Positions 43,704 to 52,427 of a stretch of 64,000 nucleotides of DNA are shown here, one piece after another (the stretch's first letter is position 1; each line of letters begins with the position of its first letter). Origin of the DNA: Pseudomonas nicosulfuronedens (lineage in GTDB: Bacteria > Pseudomonadota > Gammaproteobacteria > Pseudomonadales > Pseudomonadaceae); contig NZ_SWDV01000043.1 of assembly GCF_005877905.1 (NCBI RefSeq), positions 1 through 64,000 on the forward strand, given 5' to 3'. The translations under genes were made by a program, and so were the position numbers. The notes beneath the pieces are model-generated. The model searched no databases. It was not told the DNA's origin and saw nothing but the letters and a program-made list of their open reading frames with translations.

Positions 43704-44144
43704 ATGCCAGACAAGAGCCTGATCGGCCGGTCACTGGGCGTCACCCAGGCCGAAGTGGAGAAGGGGCGCCTGCGCTTCTTCGCCAAGGCCATCGGAGAAA
43801 CCGACCCGGTCTACACCGACGAAACCGCTGCACGCGCGGCCGGCCATCCCTCGTTGCCGGTGCCGCCCAGCTTTCTCATGTGCCTGGAGTGCGAAGGACG
43901 CGATAGCGATCATATCGTCGAGGACATCTTCGGCTTCGACCTCGGCCGCATCCTGCATGCCGAGCAGGGATTCGTGTACCACCGCCTGGCGTTCGCCGGC
44001 GACCTGCTGACTTTCGACACGCGGGTGGTCGACGTGTACGAGAAGAAGGGAGGAGCGCTGACTTTCGTGGTCCAGGAAACCCGCGTCACCAACCAGCGCG
44101 GCGAGCATGTTGCGGACATCCGTTCGTCCCTGGTGCAACGCTGA
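43704..44144 (+). CDS. MaoC N-terminal-type dehydratase subunit
   Basis: This 146-residue single hot-dog of the FAS1-dehydratase/MaoC_N family starts at ATG 43704 after GAGG. The pattern GRSLGVTQAEVEKGRLRFFAKAIGETDPVYTDE is the family start. It lacks the catalytic Asp/His motif of its neighbour, so it is probably the non-catalytic half of a heterodimeric (R)-type enoyl-CoA hydratase with the next gene, 10 bases downstream. Such split pairs mirror the double hot-dog of the MFE-2-like protein at 21465. Confidence 0.88.
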   Translation: MPDKSLIGRSLGVTQAEVEKGRLRFFAKAIGETDPVYTDETAARAAGHPSLPVPPSFLMCLECEGRDSDHIVEDIFGFDLGRILHAEQGFVYHRLAFAGDLLTFDTRVVDVYEKKGGALTFVVQETRVTNQRGEHVADIRSSLVQR

Positions 44145-44154
44145 GGAGAGAGCC

Positions 44155-44574
44155 ATGCAGCAACCCTGTTACAGCGACCTGCAGGTCGGCGACGAAATTC
44201 CGCCGCTGTCACTTCCAGCCGTTGATCGCACCACGCTGGCCCTGTACGCCGGTGCCTCCGGCGACCACAACCAGGTGCACATCGACCTCGATTTCGCCCG
44301 TCGCGCGCGTCAGCCCGACGTTTTTGCCCACGGCATGCTCTCGGTCGCCTACCTGGGCCGAATGCTCACCCGCTGGGTCCCACAGGCGCAGATCCGCGCG
44401 CTGTCAGTGCGCTTCACCGGCATTACCCAACTGGGCCATGTCCCCTCCTGCCGGGGACGGGTCATCGACAAGTACGAGGCCGGCGGTGAATGCCTCGTGC
44501 GCCTGGCGCTGCGCTGCAGCAACCAGTACGGCGAAGACAAGCTGATCGGCGAGGCCGTCGTCGCGCTGGCCTGA
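44155..44574 (+). CDS. MaoC-like (R)-enoyl-CoA hydratase, catalytic subunit
   Basis: This 139-residue protein starts at ATG 44155; GAGGAG overlaps the upstream stop. The hydratase-2 motif is ASGDHNQVHIDLDFAR (Asp and His), followed by FAHGMLSVAYLGRML. It should hydrate 2-enoyl-CoA to (R)-3-hydroxyacyl-CoA, most likely paired with the preceding MaoC_N protein. The SDR gene 29 bp downstream is the likely next enzyme. Confidence 0.92.
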   Translation: MQQPCYSDLQVGDEIPPLSLPAVDRTTLALYAGASGDHNQVHIDLDFARRARQPDVFAHGMLSVAYLGRMLTRWVPQAQIRALSVRFTGITQLGHVPSCRGRVIDKYEAGGECLVRLALRCSNQYGEDKLIGEAVVALA

Positions 44575-44603
44575 CTCCAATGACAAGAAACAAGGAAACC
44601 CCG

Positions 44604-45431
44604 ATGAAGAAACTCGAAGGCAAGGTGGCGCTGGTCACCGGCTCCGGCCGTGGCATTGGCCGCAGCGTCGCGCTGAAACTGGCCCGCGAGGGCGCCCGCG
44701 TGGTCGTCAACGATCTCGATGCGGCCCCGGCCGAGGAGGTCGTCGCACAGATTCGTAGCGAGGGTGGCGACGCCGTTGCCTGTATCGGCAGCGTCACCGC
44801 CGTGGACTTCGCCGATCGTTTCGTGAAGACCGCCATGGATGCCTACGGCACGCTGGATATCATCGTCAATAATGCCGGCTACACCTGGGACAGCGTGATC
44901 CAGAAGATGAGCGACGAGCAGTGGTACGCCATCATCGACTGCCACATCACCGCGCCATTCCGCATCTTGCGTGCCGCCCAGCCGATCATCAGCGCCCTGG
45001 CCAAGCAGGAGGCAGCGGAGGGCAGGGTGGTCAACCGCAAGGTGGTGAACATCTCCTCGGTATCGGCCGCCGGCAACCCGGGCCAGATGAACTATTCCAC
45101 CGCCAAGGCCGGCGTGCTGGGCATGACCAAGGCCCTGTCCAAGGAGTGGGGGCGCTACAAGGTCAACGTCAACGCCGTGGCTTTCGGCCACATCGAGACC
45201 CGCCAGACCCAGCCGGTGGAAGGCGATCCGACCTTCATCGACATCGAAGGCCGGCAGATCAAGGTGGGTATCAGCCCAGCGACCGTCGAGGCCTCGAAGA
45301 CGCTGATCCCACTGGGTCGTCCGGGTACCCCGGACGAAGCGGCCGATGCGGTGTACCTGTTCTGCATTCCGGAGTCCGACTATGTCTCCGGGCAGGTCCT
45401 GGTCTGCGGTGGCGGCCTGGGCACCGTGTAA
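44604..45431 (+). CDS. SDR, probable (R)-3-hydroxyacyl-CoA dehydrogenase
   Basis: This 275-residue classical SDR starts at ATG 44604; an upstream frame from 44490 overlaps the MaoC gene and is not coding. TGSGRGIG (13-20), NNAG, SSVSAAGN and Y-STAK are in place. An insertion after the catalytic region (EGDPTFIDIEGRQIKVGIS) is atypical for FabG and occurs in CoA-ester SDRs. Position behind two MaoC proteins and a thiolase suggests it oxidises the (R)-hydroxyacyl-CoA they make. A terminator-like hairpin follows directly. Confidence 0.9.
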   Translation: MKKLEGKVALVTGSGRGIGRSVALKLAREGARVVVNDLDAAPAEEVVAQIRSEGGDAVACIGSVTAVDFADRFVKTAMDAYGTLDIIVNNAGYTWDSVIQKMSDEQWYAIIDCHITAPFRILRAAQPIISALAKQEAAEGRVVNRKVVNISSVSAAGNPGQMNYSTAKAGVLGMTKALSKEWGRYKVNVNAVAFGHIETRQTQPVEGDPTFIDIEGRQIKVGISPATVEASKTLIPLGRPGTPDEAADAVYLFCIPESDYVSGQVLVCGGGLGTV

Positions 45432-45435
45432 ATGA

Positions 45436-45464
45436 CAGGGGCGCCACGGCGCCCCTGGTCTTTT
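45436..45464 (+). terminator. Internal terminator after SDR gene
   Basis: CAGGGGCGCC-AC-GGCGCCCCTG is a perfect 10-bp repeat with a TTTT run three bases later (45461-45464), lying between the SDR and DUF2889 genes. It may reduce expression of the three downstream genes or separate them. Confidence 0.8.
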
Positions 45465-45484
45465 GCTCAAGCGGAGAAATTTCC

Positions 45485-46063
45485 ATGCAAGACTCACGAC
45501 CGCCACGTCGCCTGCTGCATGACCGCCAGGTGCAGTGCCGTGGCTACCAGCGCGAGGACGGGCTGTTCGAAATCGAAGGCTGCCTGATCGACACCAAGGG
45601 CGAAGAGACACAATTCATCTACGGCAAGGTGGCTGCCAGCGGCGTGCTGCACCAGATGCGTCTGGTGATGGTGCTGGACTGGGACCTGGTGATTCACAGC
45701 GTCGAGGCCTTCAGCGAGCAGGCTCCGACCCCCGAATGCGGCCAGGTGACCGAGGCTTACCGCGCACTGGCAGGGGTGCGCATCGGCGCTGGTTTCAAAC
45801 GACGAGTCGCCGAACGGGTTGGCGGAACCGTCGGTTGCACGCACCTGACCGAACTGCTCGGCCCCATGGCCACCACTGCCATTCAGACGCTCGCACCCCT
45901 GCAACAGAAACGCCTGCGTGAACGTGCAGCCGCCGATCCGTCGTTCCAGATGCCAACCCATTGGGTCCTCAATACCTGCCATGCCTACCGCGAGGAGGGC
46001 GAGGCTGCCCGGCGGATTCGTACCTGGAAACCGAACGGTCCGGCTATCGATCCCGTGAAATAG
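45485..46063 (+). CDS. DUF2889 protein
   Basis: This 192-residue protein starts at ATG 45485, eight bases after GGAG. The opening (RRLLHDRQVQCRGYQREDGLFEIEGCLIDTK) and the segment RVGGTVGCTHLTELLGPMATTAIQTL match the DUF2889 pattern as I know it. The function is unknown; no signal peptide or membrane segment is seen. In this window it sits in a lipid-degradation operon, so a role in handling a CoA intermediate or an accessory step is possible. I would not assign a reaction. Confidence 0.82.
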   Translation: MQDSRPPRRLLHDRQVQCRGYQREDGLFEIEGCLIDTKGEETQFIYGKVAASGVLHQMRLVMVLDWDLVIHSVEAFSEQAPTPECGQVTEAYRALAGVRIGAGFKRRVAERVGGTVGCTHLTELLGPMATTAIQTLAPLQQKRLRERAAADPSFQMPTHWVLNTCHAYREEGEAARRIRTWKPNGPAIDPVK

Positions 46064-46120
46064 AAAGATTCAAGCCTTCCCACCATGCCGGTCGTCGCTG
46101 GCCGGCTCCAGGAGACGAAC

Positions 46121-47518
46121 GTGAACAACAAGAAACGTCCCTTTTTCCTCATTGCCTTGCTGCTGACGGCGTTCTCGGGCGCCCACGCAGCAGCACCATC
46201 GCCGCAGGAGGCCCGGGCCATCGCCAGGGATGCCTATATCTACGGCTTCCCATTGGTGGACAACTACCGGGTGCAGTACACCTATTTCCAGGACCGCCAG
46301 CATCCGGAATTCAAGGCACCCTGGAACACTCTGCACAACACCGCGCGCATCTACACCCCGGAAGACAAGGCATACCCGACGCCCAATGCCGATACTCCGT
46401 ACTCCCAGCTCGGCGCCGACCTGCGCCGCGAGCCGCTGGTACTGACCCTGCCGGCAATCGAGGACGGGCGCTACTACTCGGCGCAGTTCGTCGATGCCTA
46501 CACCTACAACTTCGGCTACGTCGGCAGCCGCACCACTGGCAATGGTGGTGGGCGCTTCCTGCTCGCCGGGCCGGACTGGGACGGCGCTGTACCGCCGGGC
46601 ATCGATCGCGTATTCCGCTCGGAAACTGAGTTCGCTTTCGTCTTCTATCGCACTCAGCTCAAGGGGACTGACGACCTGGAGAATGTCAAGCAGGTCCAGG
46701 CGGGTTACAAGGTGCAGACGCTCTCGGCGTTCCTTGGTCAGCCTGCGCCGCCTGCCGTACCGCCGGTGGACTTCCGTGTGCCGCTCAGCGCCGAGGCGGA
46801 GCGCAGCAGTCTCGAGTTCTTCGAGCAGCTCAACTTCGTGCTCGGGTACTGCCCGACTCATCCATCCGAGAAGGCTCTGATGGCCCGCTTCGCCAGGCTG
46901 GGGATAGGTTCGGGCCAGCATTTCGATGCGGACAACCTGCCGGCGGACTTGCGGGAAGCGATCAAGGCAGGCATTGCCGACGCCTGGCGCGATTTCGACG
47001 CCCTGGGCCAGCGCGTGGCACGCGGCGAGGTCGCCACCAGCAATTTCCTCGGCAGTCGCGCCTTCCTGGGCGACAACTACCTATATCGGATGCGGGCGAC
47101 GGTCACCGGGCTGTACGGCAATGACAAGGAGGAAACCCTCTATCCGCCGTTCTACCTAGACAGCAGCGGCGAAAAACTGGATGCCTCGCGGCATCGCTAC
47201 ACCTTGCGCTTCGCTCCCGGCCAACTGCCGCCAGTCAACGCCTTCTGGTCGCTGACGATGTACGACTCGGCTCGATTGCTGGTGGCCAACCCGCTGAATC
47301 GCTATCTGATCAACTCGGCGATGCTGCCAACGCTGCAGCACGATGCCGATGGCGGCCTGACCCTTTACATCCAGCACCAGCCGCCGGCTGGCGCGCTGCA
47401 GGCGAACTGGCTACCCGCTCCCGACGGGCCGTTCTACATCGCCGGTCGGCTCTACTGGCCCAGGCCTGCAGCGCTCGACGGCCACTGGCAGGCTCCCCGC
47501 GTGCAACGCATTGACTGA
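46121..47518 (+). CDS. DUF1254/DUF1214 exported protein, long form
   Basis: This protein has 465 residues. GTG 46121 is preferred over ATG 46085 because GGAG lies seven bases upstream and the product then begins with a signal peptide (NNKKRPFFLIALLLTAFSG). The DUF1254 part has AYIYGFPLVDNYRVQY and PNADTPYSQLGADLR; the DUF1214 part has YTLRFAPGQLPPVNAFWSLTMYD and the terminal FYIAGRLYWP. The family is exported, of uncertain function, often near lipid-related genes. A second family member follows after 22 bp. Confidence 0.9.
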   Translation: MNNKKRPFFLIALLLTAFSGAHAAAPSPQEARAIARDAYIYGFPLVDNYRVQYTYFQDRQHPEFKAPWNTLHNTARIYTPEDKAYPTPNADTPYSQLGADLRREPLVLTLPAIEDGRYYSAQFVDAYTYNFGYVGSRTTGNGGGRFLLAGPDWDGAVPPGIDRVFRSETEFAFVFYRTQLKGTDDLENVKQVQAGYKVQTLSAFLGQPAPPAVPPVDFRVPLSAEAERSSLEFFEQLNFVLGYCPTHPSEKALMARFARLGIGSGQHFDADNLPADLREAIKAGIADAWRDFDALGQRVARGEVATSNFLGSRAFLGDNYLYRMRATVTGLYGNDKEETLYPPFYLDSSGEKLDASRHRYTLRFAPGQLPPVNAFWSLTMYDSARLLVANPLNRYLINSAMLPTLQHDADGGLTLYIQHQPPAGALQANWLPAPDGPFYIAGRLYWPRPAALDGHWQAPRVQRID

Positions 47519-47540
47519 ATACAACAACAAGGAAACCGCA

Positions 47541-48560
47541 ATGTCCGCATTCAAGGCCACTTTCCTGGCCCTGGCGGTCGCCACTGCCCAGGCGCCCGCG
47601 CTGGCCGCCGAAACGACGGTGACCATCGACAACTTCACCCGTGCCGAGTCGGCGCGCTTCTTCGATCTGACCGTCAAGCGCGGCGGTTTCGGCCAGTTCG
47701 TGCACAACGCCGCACTGGTGCCGATCGACAGCCAGGTGATTGTCCGCCCTAACCGCGACACGCTGTATTCCTCGGCGGTGTTCGACCTCGACGCCGGCCC
47801 GGTGAGCATCACGCTACCCGATGCCGGCAAGCGCTACTTCTCGCTGGTCGCCTATAGCCAGGACCAGTACACCTCACCGATGGGCTACGGCGCTGGCACC
47901 TATCGCTTCGATCGCCAGCAGATCGGCACGCGCTATGTGCTCGTCGGTATCCGTACTCTGGTCGACCCCACCGATGCCAGTGACCTGCAGGCTGCCCATG
48001 CGCTGCAGCAGCAGGTACGGGTGAGCCAACCGGCAGGGCCCGGACGCTATGAGGAGACCTCGTGGGATGCAGCCAGTCAGCAACGTGTTCGCACTGCGTT
48101 GCTAGGCCTGGCGGCGACCCTGCCGGACTCGCGCGGCATGTTCGGCGCGCGCGGCCAGGTCGATCCGCTGCGGCACCTGATCGGCAGTGCCTCGGCCTGG
48201 GGCGGTAACCCGGAGCGCGATGCGCTGTACCTGAATGTCACGCCGGAGCGAAATGACGGCACCACGCGCTACGGGCTGACGGTCGGACGGGTACCGGTGG
48301 ATGCCTTCTGGTCGATCAGTGTGTACAACGCCGCAGGCTACTTCCAGGCCAACCCGCAGAACGCCTACACCCTGAACAACCTCACGGCCAAGCGCGCCGC
48401 CGATGGTTCGGTGCAGGTGCTGTTTGGCGGTTGCGATGGCAAGCAGGCGAACTGCCTGCCGATCACTCCGGGCTGGAACTACATGGTGCGTCTGTATCGT
48501 CCCCAGGCCGAGTTGCTGGACGGCAGCTGGAAGTTCCCCGAGGCGAAGCCGTTGCCTTGA
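47541..48560 (+). CDS. DUF1254/DUF1214 exported protein, short form
   Basis: This 339-residue protein starts at ATG 47541 after AAGGAAAC. The signal peptide ends near APALAAE. DUF1254 is represented by FVHNAALVPIDSQVIVRPNRDTLYSS, and DUF1214 by TVGRVPVDAFWSISVYNAAGYF and WNYMVRLYRPQAELLDGSW. It is about 125 residues shorter than its neighbour, mainly in the DUF1254 half and the linker. The pair may form a periplasmic complex (inference). It ends the operon; a strong hairpin follows. Confidence 0.9.
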   Translation: MSAFKATFLALAVATAQAPALAAETTVTIDNFTRAESARFFDLTVKRGGFGQFVHNAALVPIDSQVIVRPNRDTLYSSAVFDLDAGPVSITLPDAGKRYFSLVAYSQDQYTSPMGYGAGTYRFDRQQIGTRYVLVGIRTLVDPTDASDLQAAHALQQQVRVSQPAGPGRYEETSWDAASQQRVRTALLGLAATLPDSRGMFGARGQVDPLRHLIGSASAWGGNPERDALYLNVTPERNDGTTRYGLTVGRVPVDAFWSISVYNAAGYFQANPQNAYTLNNLTAKRAADGSVQVLFGGCDGKQANCLPITPGWNYMVRLYRPQAELLDGSWKFPEAKPLP

Positions 48561-48573
48561 TCTGCAAACCTGA

Positions 48574-48596
48574 AGCGGGGCCCGCCGGGCCCCGCT
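48574..48596. terminator. Bidirectional hairpin at convergent operon ends
   Basis: AGCGGGGCCC-GCC-GGGCCCCGCT forms a 10-bp stem between the DUF1254 gene (+) and the second DUF1329 gene (-). Confidence 0.8.
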
Positions 48597-48615
48597 CTCC
48601 AGGTGCGGCGCTGAC

Positions 48616-49992
48616 TCAGCGCAGACCATCGTTGCGCAAGGCAGCGGGGGTGTAGTCGAACGCCTTGGCGGTGAACCCGTACTGGGTATTGCGCGGTTCC
48701 TCGTTGCGCAAGCCCACCACCATGTAGCGTCCCGACTGCAAGTCATACAGCGTTTCCGCCGCCGCGTAGGAGGCCTGTTGGTCGTAGCGATAGAGGATAT
48801 GCCCTTCGCCGACGCGCCAGAGCTGGCCGCGGCCGTCGTAGCGATCTTCCTCGACGATCTGCCAGGTGTCTTCGTCGAGGTAGAAGTGCCGCTGTGAGTA
48901 GAGATGCCGGGCGCCGGGCTTGAGCGTGGCGACTACCTCCCAGACCCGGTGCAGCTCATAGCGCGTATGGTCCTGGTTGATGTGTCCGGCCTTGACGATG
49001 TCGTCGTATTTCAGCTGCGGCGACTCCAGGCGGTAGCTGTTGTAGGGAATGTACATCTCCTTCTTGCCAACGAGTTTCCAGTCGTAGCGGTCCGGCGCGC
49101 CGTTGAACATATCCAGGTCATCGGAAGTGCGCAGGCCGTCCGAGGCCGTGCCCGGGCCGTCATACGCCAGCTGTGGCGCGCGTCTTACTCGGCGCTGGCC
49201 AGCGTTATAGACCCAGGCCAGGCGCGGCTCCTTCACCTGGTCGATGGTTTCATGCACCACTGCCACGGTGCCGGCCAGGCGTGCCGGCGCGGTGACCCAC
49301 TGCTTGTAGTAGTAGAGAAGGTTGTCCGTTTCGTCCTTGGGCAGGCCGGAAATCTGTGGCGGGAAGACCTGCTCCTCCTCGAAACGCACCGGGGTGAAAC
49401 CGCCGTTTTCCTGGGGAGTTGCCTGGATGTAGCTGCGCTTGAAGCTGCCGCCCAGGTAGCGGGTGACGTGGTTCCACACCACCTCGACGCCGTTCTTCGG
49501 GATAGGGAAGGCGTAGTAGCCCGTGCTGGAGAATTCGGCCAGACCGTTGCCATCATTGATCGACTGGGTCTTGAGCGCGCTCTGCTTGGCCAGGGCTGCG
49601 ATCTGCTGTGGAACCGCGGCACTGCGGTGGGTCGGATACACAGGGATCCGGTAGCTGTCCGGGTAGCGCTTGAGCATCGCCAGCTGGCCGACGCTGAGCT
49701 TGTCCTTGTACTGCTCGGCGTTCGCAGCGGTGATGACGAAAAGCGGCTTTTCAGCGGCGAAAGGATCACTGAGGAAGCCGCCGGCATCCACTTGCCCCGC
49801 GCTCTTCGGCAGGCCGCCGGTCCAGGCGGGAATGCTGCCGTCGGCATTGCCTTCCTTTTGCGCGCCAATCGGCGTCAGCTTGGTGCCCAATAGTTCGGCT
49901 TCCTGAGGGCTGACGGCCGCCATCACGCTACTGGCCAACAGTGAGAGTGCGACTGCAAGGGTACCGGTTTGCATCAGTTTGCGGTTTTTCAT
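48616..49992 (-). CDS. DUF1329 exported protein, copy 2
   Basis: This protein has 458 residues from ATG 49992; the frame stays open to 51105 but the extension is antisense-type shadow of the DUF1302 gene. The signal peptide is LAVALSLLASSVMAA. Features match copy 1: GNADGSIPAWTGGL, NGVEVVWNHVTRYLGG, RRVRRAPQLAYDGPGTASDG and KLVGKKEMYIPYNSYRL. It lies 17 bp behind the second DUF1302 gene. Strong resemblance to copy 1 shows the two-gene unit was duplicated as a block. Confidence 0.93.
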   Translation of the reverse strand: MKNRKLMQTGTLAVALSLLASSVMAAVSPQEAELLGTKLTPIGAQKEGNADGSIPAWTGGLPKSAGQVDAGGFLSDPFAAEKPLFVITAANAEQYKDKLSVGQLAMLKRYPDSYRIPVYPTHRSAAVPQQIAALAKQSALKTQSINDGNGLAEFSSTGYYAFPIPKNGVEVVWNHVTRYLGGSFKRSYIQATPQENGGFTPVRFEEEQVFPPQISGLPKDETDNLLYYYKQWVTAPARLAGTVAVVHETIDQVKEPRLAWVYNAGQRRVRRAPQLAYDGPGTASDGLRTSDDLDMFNGAPDRYDWKLVGKKEMYIPYNSYRLESPQLKYDDIVKAGHINQDHTRYELHRVWEVVATLKPGARHLYSQRHFYLDEDTWQIVEEDRYDGRGQLWRVGEGHILYRYDQQASYAAAETLYDLQSGRYMVVGLRNEEPRNTQYGFTAKAFDYTPAALRNDGLR

Positions 49993-50009
49993 GCTGCTCG
50001 TTTTCCTGT

Positions 50010-51776
50010 TCAGAAGTTCACGCCGAAGCTCAGCGAGACGAAGTCGCGGTCGACGTTGGTGTTGAAGTCGCCGCCGAAGAAATTGGTGTAAGCCAGGCTG
50101 GCGGTGTAGGTGCTGCGGTAGTCCGCGTCGACGCCGACGCTGATGGCTTTCGATCCCTCGTTGAACACCGGGCCGTAGCCATGCACGTCGTGACTCCAGC
50201 CCAGGTTGGGCTTGAGGTTGATGCCAGCGAAGACGTCGCTGTAGTCGAGCTGGGCGCTGACCGTGTAGCCCCAGGAGGTCGCGCTGTAGTAACCGTGGCG
50301 CGAGTTGGTGACATCGCCGTACACCGAGTCCCGGCCGTAGCGCTGGCGGTCCAGGGATTCCAGGCCACCGATATGGGTGATGGCCGCCTCGCCAACCAGC
50401 ACCAGGGACTCCGCGCCAAGCATGGGGTCGAAGATGTGCAGCAGGGTGCTCTGCAGCTGGGTCACTTCCTTGCGCTTGTAGCCTTCGTTGACCTGACCTT
50501 CGACGCTCGGAACGGTGGGCTCCGCGGCGGCGCCGGTCAGTGCGGTGTAGACCGGGTTGAGTACCGCAGCGCCGACGTCGGTGCCGTTGATGTCGACGGG
50601 AGCGTTGGGGCGGTAGCTGATCTCGCCGCTCCAGGCCGTGCCGGTGGGCAGGGTGGTGGCGAAGCTGGCACCGAACAGGTGGATGTCTTCTGGGTAGGTC
50701 AGGTAATAGCTGCTGTTGCCCAGGGTGCTGGCGATGGCCAGCTCGCCGCTGGGATCGGCGGCGAGCAGGGCATCGAGCTGGCCGACCACGCCCTTGGCTG
50801 TGCGGGTGTTGGCGAAGGGAATCCGCGAATGGTAGTTGAGGTAATAGACGCCGTACTCCGCGCCATCGTCGAGCCAGTGCATGGCCAGGCCATACTGGCC
50901 GCTGTCGCCGGGCTCGCGGTTCTTCTCCCGCGGCACGTAGACGCCTTCGCGACCGTTGACGCCGAAGCCCAGGCCAAGGGCGGCCGCCTGGGCTTCGAGC
51001 GCCTCTGCATCGGCGAAGCCCACGGTCATGTTGGTATTGCAGCCCTTGGCGACTACATCGCTGCCGAAGAAGGTGCCGCAGTTGTCGAAGGCGTAGGGCT
51101 TCCACTGCAACTGGTAGAAGCCCTCCACGCTCACCTTTTCGTTCACGCTCTGCGAGACATACAGCGCGTTGACCGGAATCAGCCCTTCCTTGAGTTCCGC
51201 GCCGGGGCGGCGCAAGGCGGCGACATCCAGCGGGTTGATGGCATTGATCGAGTTGCCATAGAAAGTGCTTTCGCCCCAGCTGATGACCTGCTTGCCCAGG
51301 CGCACGTTACCTGGCCGCTCCGCCAGCTCGTATTTCTGCGAAACGTAGGCGTCGAGGAACTCGGCACCGGAGGATCGCGAGGCCATCTCGCGGCCGTGGT
51401 CGCTGATTTCCTTGAAAGGATGGTTCTCATCCTTCAGCTGGAAGTCGTACCAGTACTTGCCGCGCAAGAAGAAGCTGGTGTCGTCGTAGGTGAGCTGCAG
51501 GTCGTGCACGCCCTTGAAGATTTTCGAGAAGGCGTCGCCCTTGCTGAAATTCAGGCGCCCGTCATCACCGGTGGACGAGTGACCGGTTCCGCCGTTGCTC
51601 ACGTCGATCAGTTTCTTGTCGGGGCTGGCCGTCGACCAGCTCTCGCCGATGGACAGACTCGAGTCGAACTGGCCCTTGATCTCGCCCAGCGTGAAGGCGG
51701 CTGCGCCGGCCTGGCCGGCCGCGGCGAGGGAGACCGCGCCGGCCAGCAGGCAACGGGTGAAGGTGTTGGCGTGCAT
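50010..51776 (-). CDS. DUF1302 outer-membrane beta-barrel, copy 2
   Basis: This 588-residue protein has a signal peptide ending about AGQAGAAA. FDSSLSIGESWST, FLRGKYWYDFQL and NVRLGKQVISWGES match copy 1. The C-terminus VSLSFGVNF ends in Phe, as outer-membrane barrels do. AAGGA lies upstream of ATG 51776. It is between a cytochrome c gene and the DUF1329 gene on the same strand. The protein pair probably admits or exports a hydrophobic compound; specificity may differ from copy 1 because the loop regions diverge. Confidence 0.93.
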   Translation of the reverse strand: MHANTFTRCLLAGAVSLAAAGQAGAAAFTLGEIKGQFDSSLSIGESWSTASPDKKLIDVSNGGTGHSSTGDDGRLNFSKGDAFSKIFKGVHDLQLTYDDTSFFLRGKYWYDFQLKDENHPFKEISDHGREMASRSSGAEFLDAYVSQKYELAERPGNVRLGKQVISWGESTFYGNSINAINPLDVAALRRPGAELKEGLIPVNALYVSQSVNEKVSVEGFYQLQWKPYAFDNCGTFFGSDVVAKGCNTNMTVGFADAEALEAQAAALGLGFGVNGREGVYVPREKNREPGDSGQYGLAMHWLDDGAEYGVYYLNYHSRIPFANTRTAKGVVGQLDALLAADPSGELAIASTLGNSSYYLTYPEDIHLFGASFATTLPTGTAWSGEISYRPNAPVDINGTDVGAAVLNPVYTALTGAAAEPTVPSVEGQVNEGYKRKEVTQLQSTLLHIFDPMLGAESLVLVGEAAITHIGGLESLDRQRYGRDSVYGDVTNSRHGYYSATSWGYTVSAQLDYSDVFAGINLKPNLGWSHDVHGYGPVFNEGSKAISVGVDADYRSTYTASLAYTNFFGGDFNTNVDRDFVSLSFGVNF

Positions 51777-51829
51777 TGATTGTTTTCCTTGTTGTCATGC
51801 CATACGGGTGAGGAAGTGCAGGTAAAGGC

Positions 51830-52219
51830 TCAGTGCTGTTGCTGGAGGAAACACAGCAGGGCCTGGCGATCGGCTGGATTACGGATGCCGCCGAAGGCCA
51901 TTGCCGTACCGGGGTAGAGTCGGGCGGGGCTGCTCAGCCACTGGTCGAGGCGTTCCAGCGACCAGTCGGTACCGGCCGAGGCCAGGTCGGCCGAATAGGT
52001 GTAACCGGCAACCGAACCGACTCGCCGGCCGACCACGCCGGAAAGGTGCGGGCCCACGCGGTCCTCGCCGAGGGCATGGCAGGCGCTGCACTTGTTTTCG
52101 AAGACCCGCTGGCCGGGGGTGGCATCGCAGTTGGCGGCCTGCGCAAGGTCAGCCAGGAGCAGTGCTCCCGCGAACAGACTGGTCAGAGCCAGTGGTGAAA
52201 GGTTTCTGGGCATTGTCAT
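51830..52219 (-). CDS. Small periplasmic c-type cytochrome (class I)
   Basis: This 129-residue protein starts at ATG 52219 (ATG 52213 is an alternative). The signal peptide ends about LAQAANC. The heme motif is CSACH (44-48), HALGEDRVGPHLSGVVGR follows, and Met107 in GTAMAF is the likely second axial ligand. It belongs to the cytochrome c-550/c2-like monohaem group. It is the first gene of the DUF1302-2/DUF1329-2 operon, 53 bp before DUF1302. It may accept electrons from a periplasmic oxidoreductase acting on the imported compound. No obvious partner quinoprotein is in the window; the flavin amine oxidase at 55135 is one candidate (inference). Confidence 0.92.
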   Translation of the reverse strand: MTMPRNLSPLALTSLFAGALLLADLAQAANCDATPGQRVFENKCSACHALGEDRVGPHLSGVVGRRVGSVAGYTYSADLASAGTDWSLERLDQWLSSPARLYPGTAMAFGGIRNPADRQALLCFLQQQH

Positions 52220-52378
52220 CAGGGCTCTGCGCGCCTTGGCGCGCGACAGGAGGTTCAGGGGAGTGCGGCGCTGTGAACGCCGTTGCCTGAAAAATCGCAG
52301 TTCCGGTGCCCGGGTGGATCGCTGAAGCACGCCACCGTCTTGTCATTGGGTGCCAATTTGCGGAGGCGACGTGCAGGC

Positions 52379-52402
52379 AAAAAAAGACCGGGCAAAGCCC
52401 GG
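52379..52402 (-). terminator. Rho-independent terminator of arylsulfatase 2
   Basis: On the minus strand CCGGGC-TTT-GCCCGG is followed by a TC and a run of seven T (the A-run at 52379-52385 on the plus strand). It is placed 26 bases after the sulfatase stop and separates it from the cytochrome operon. Confidence 0.9.
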
Positions 52403-52427
52403 CCCAAAGGAGCAGCACCTTCTCGGT

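Noticed and set aside
49993-51105. N-terminal extension of the second DUF1329 frame
   Set aside because: It lies inside the DUF1302 gene in another frame and is Arg-rich junk. A signal peptide and ribosome site mark the true start at 49992.
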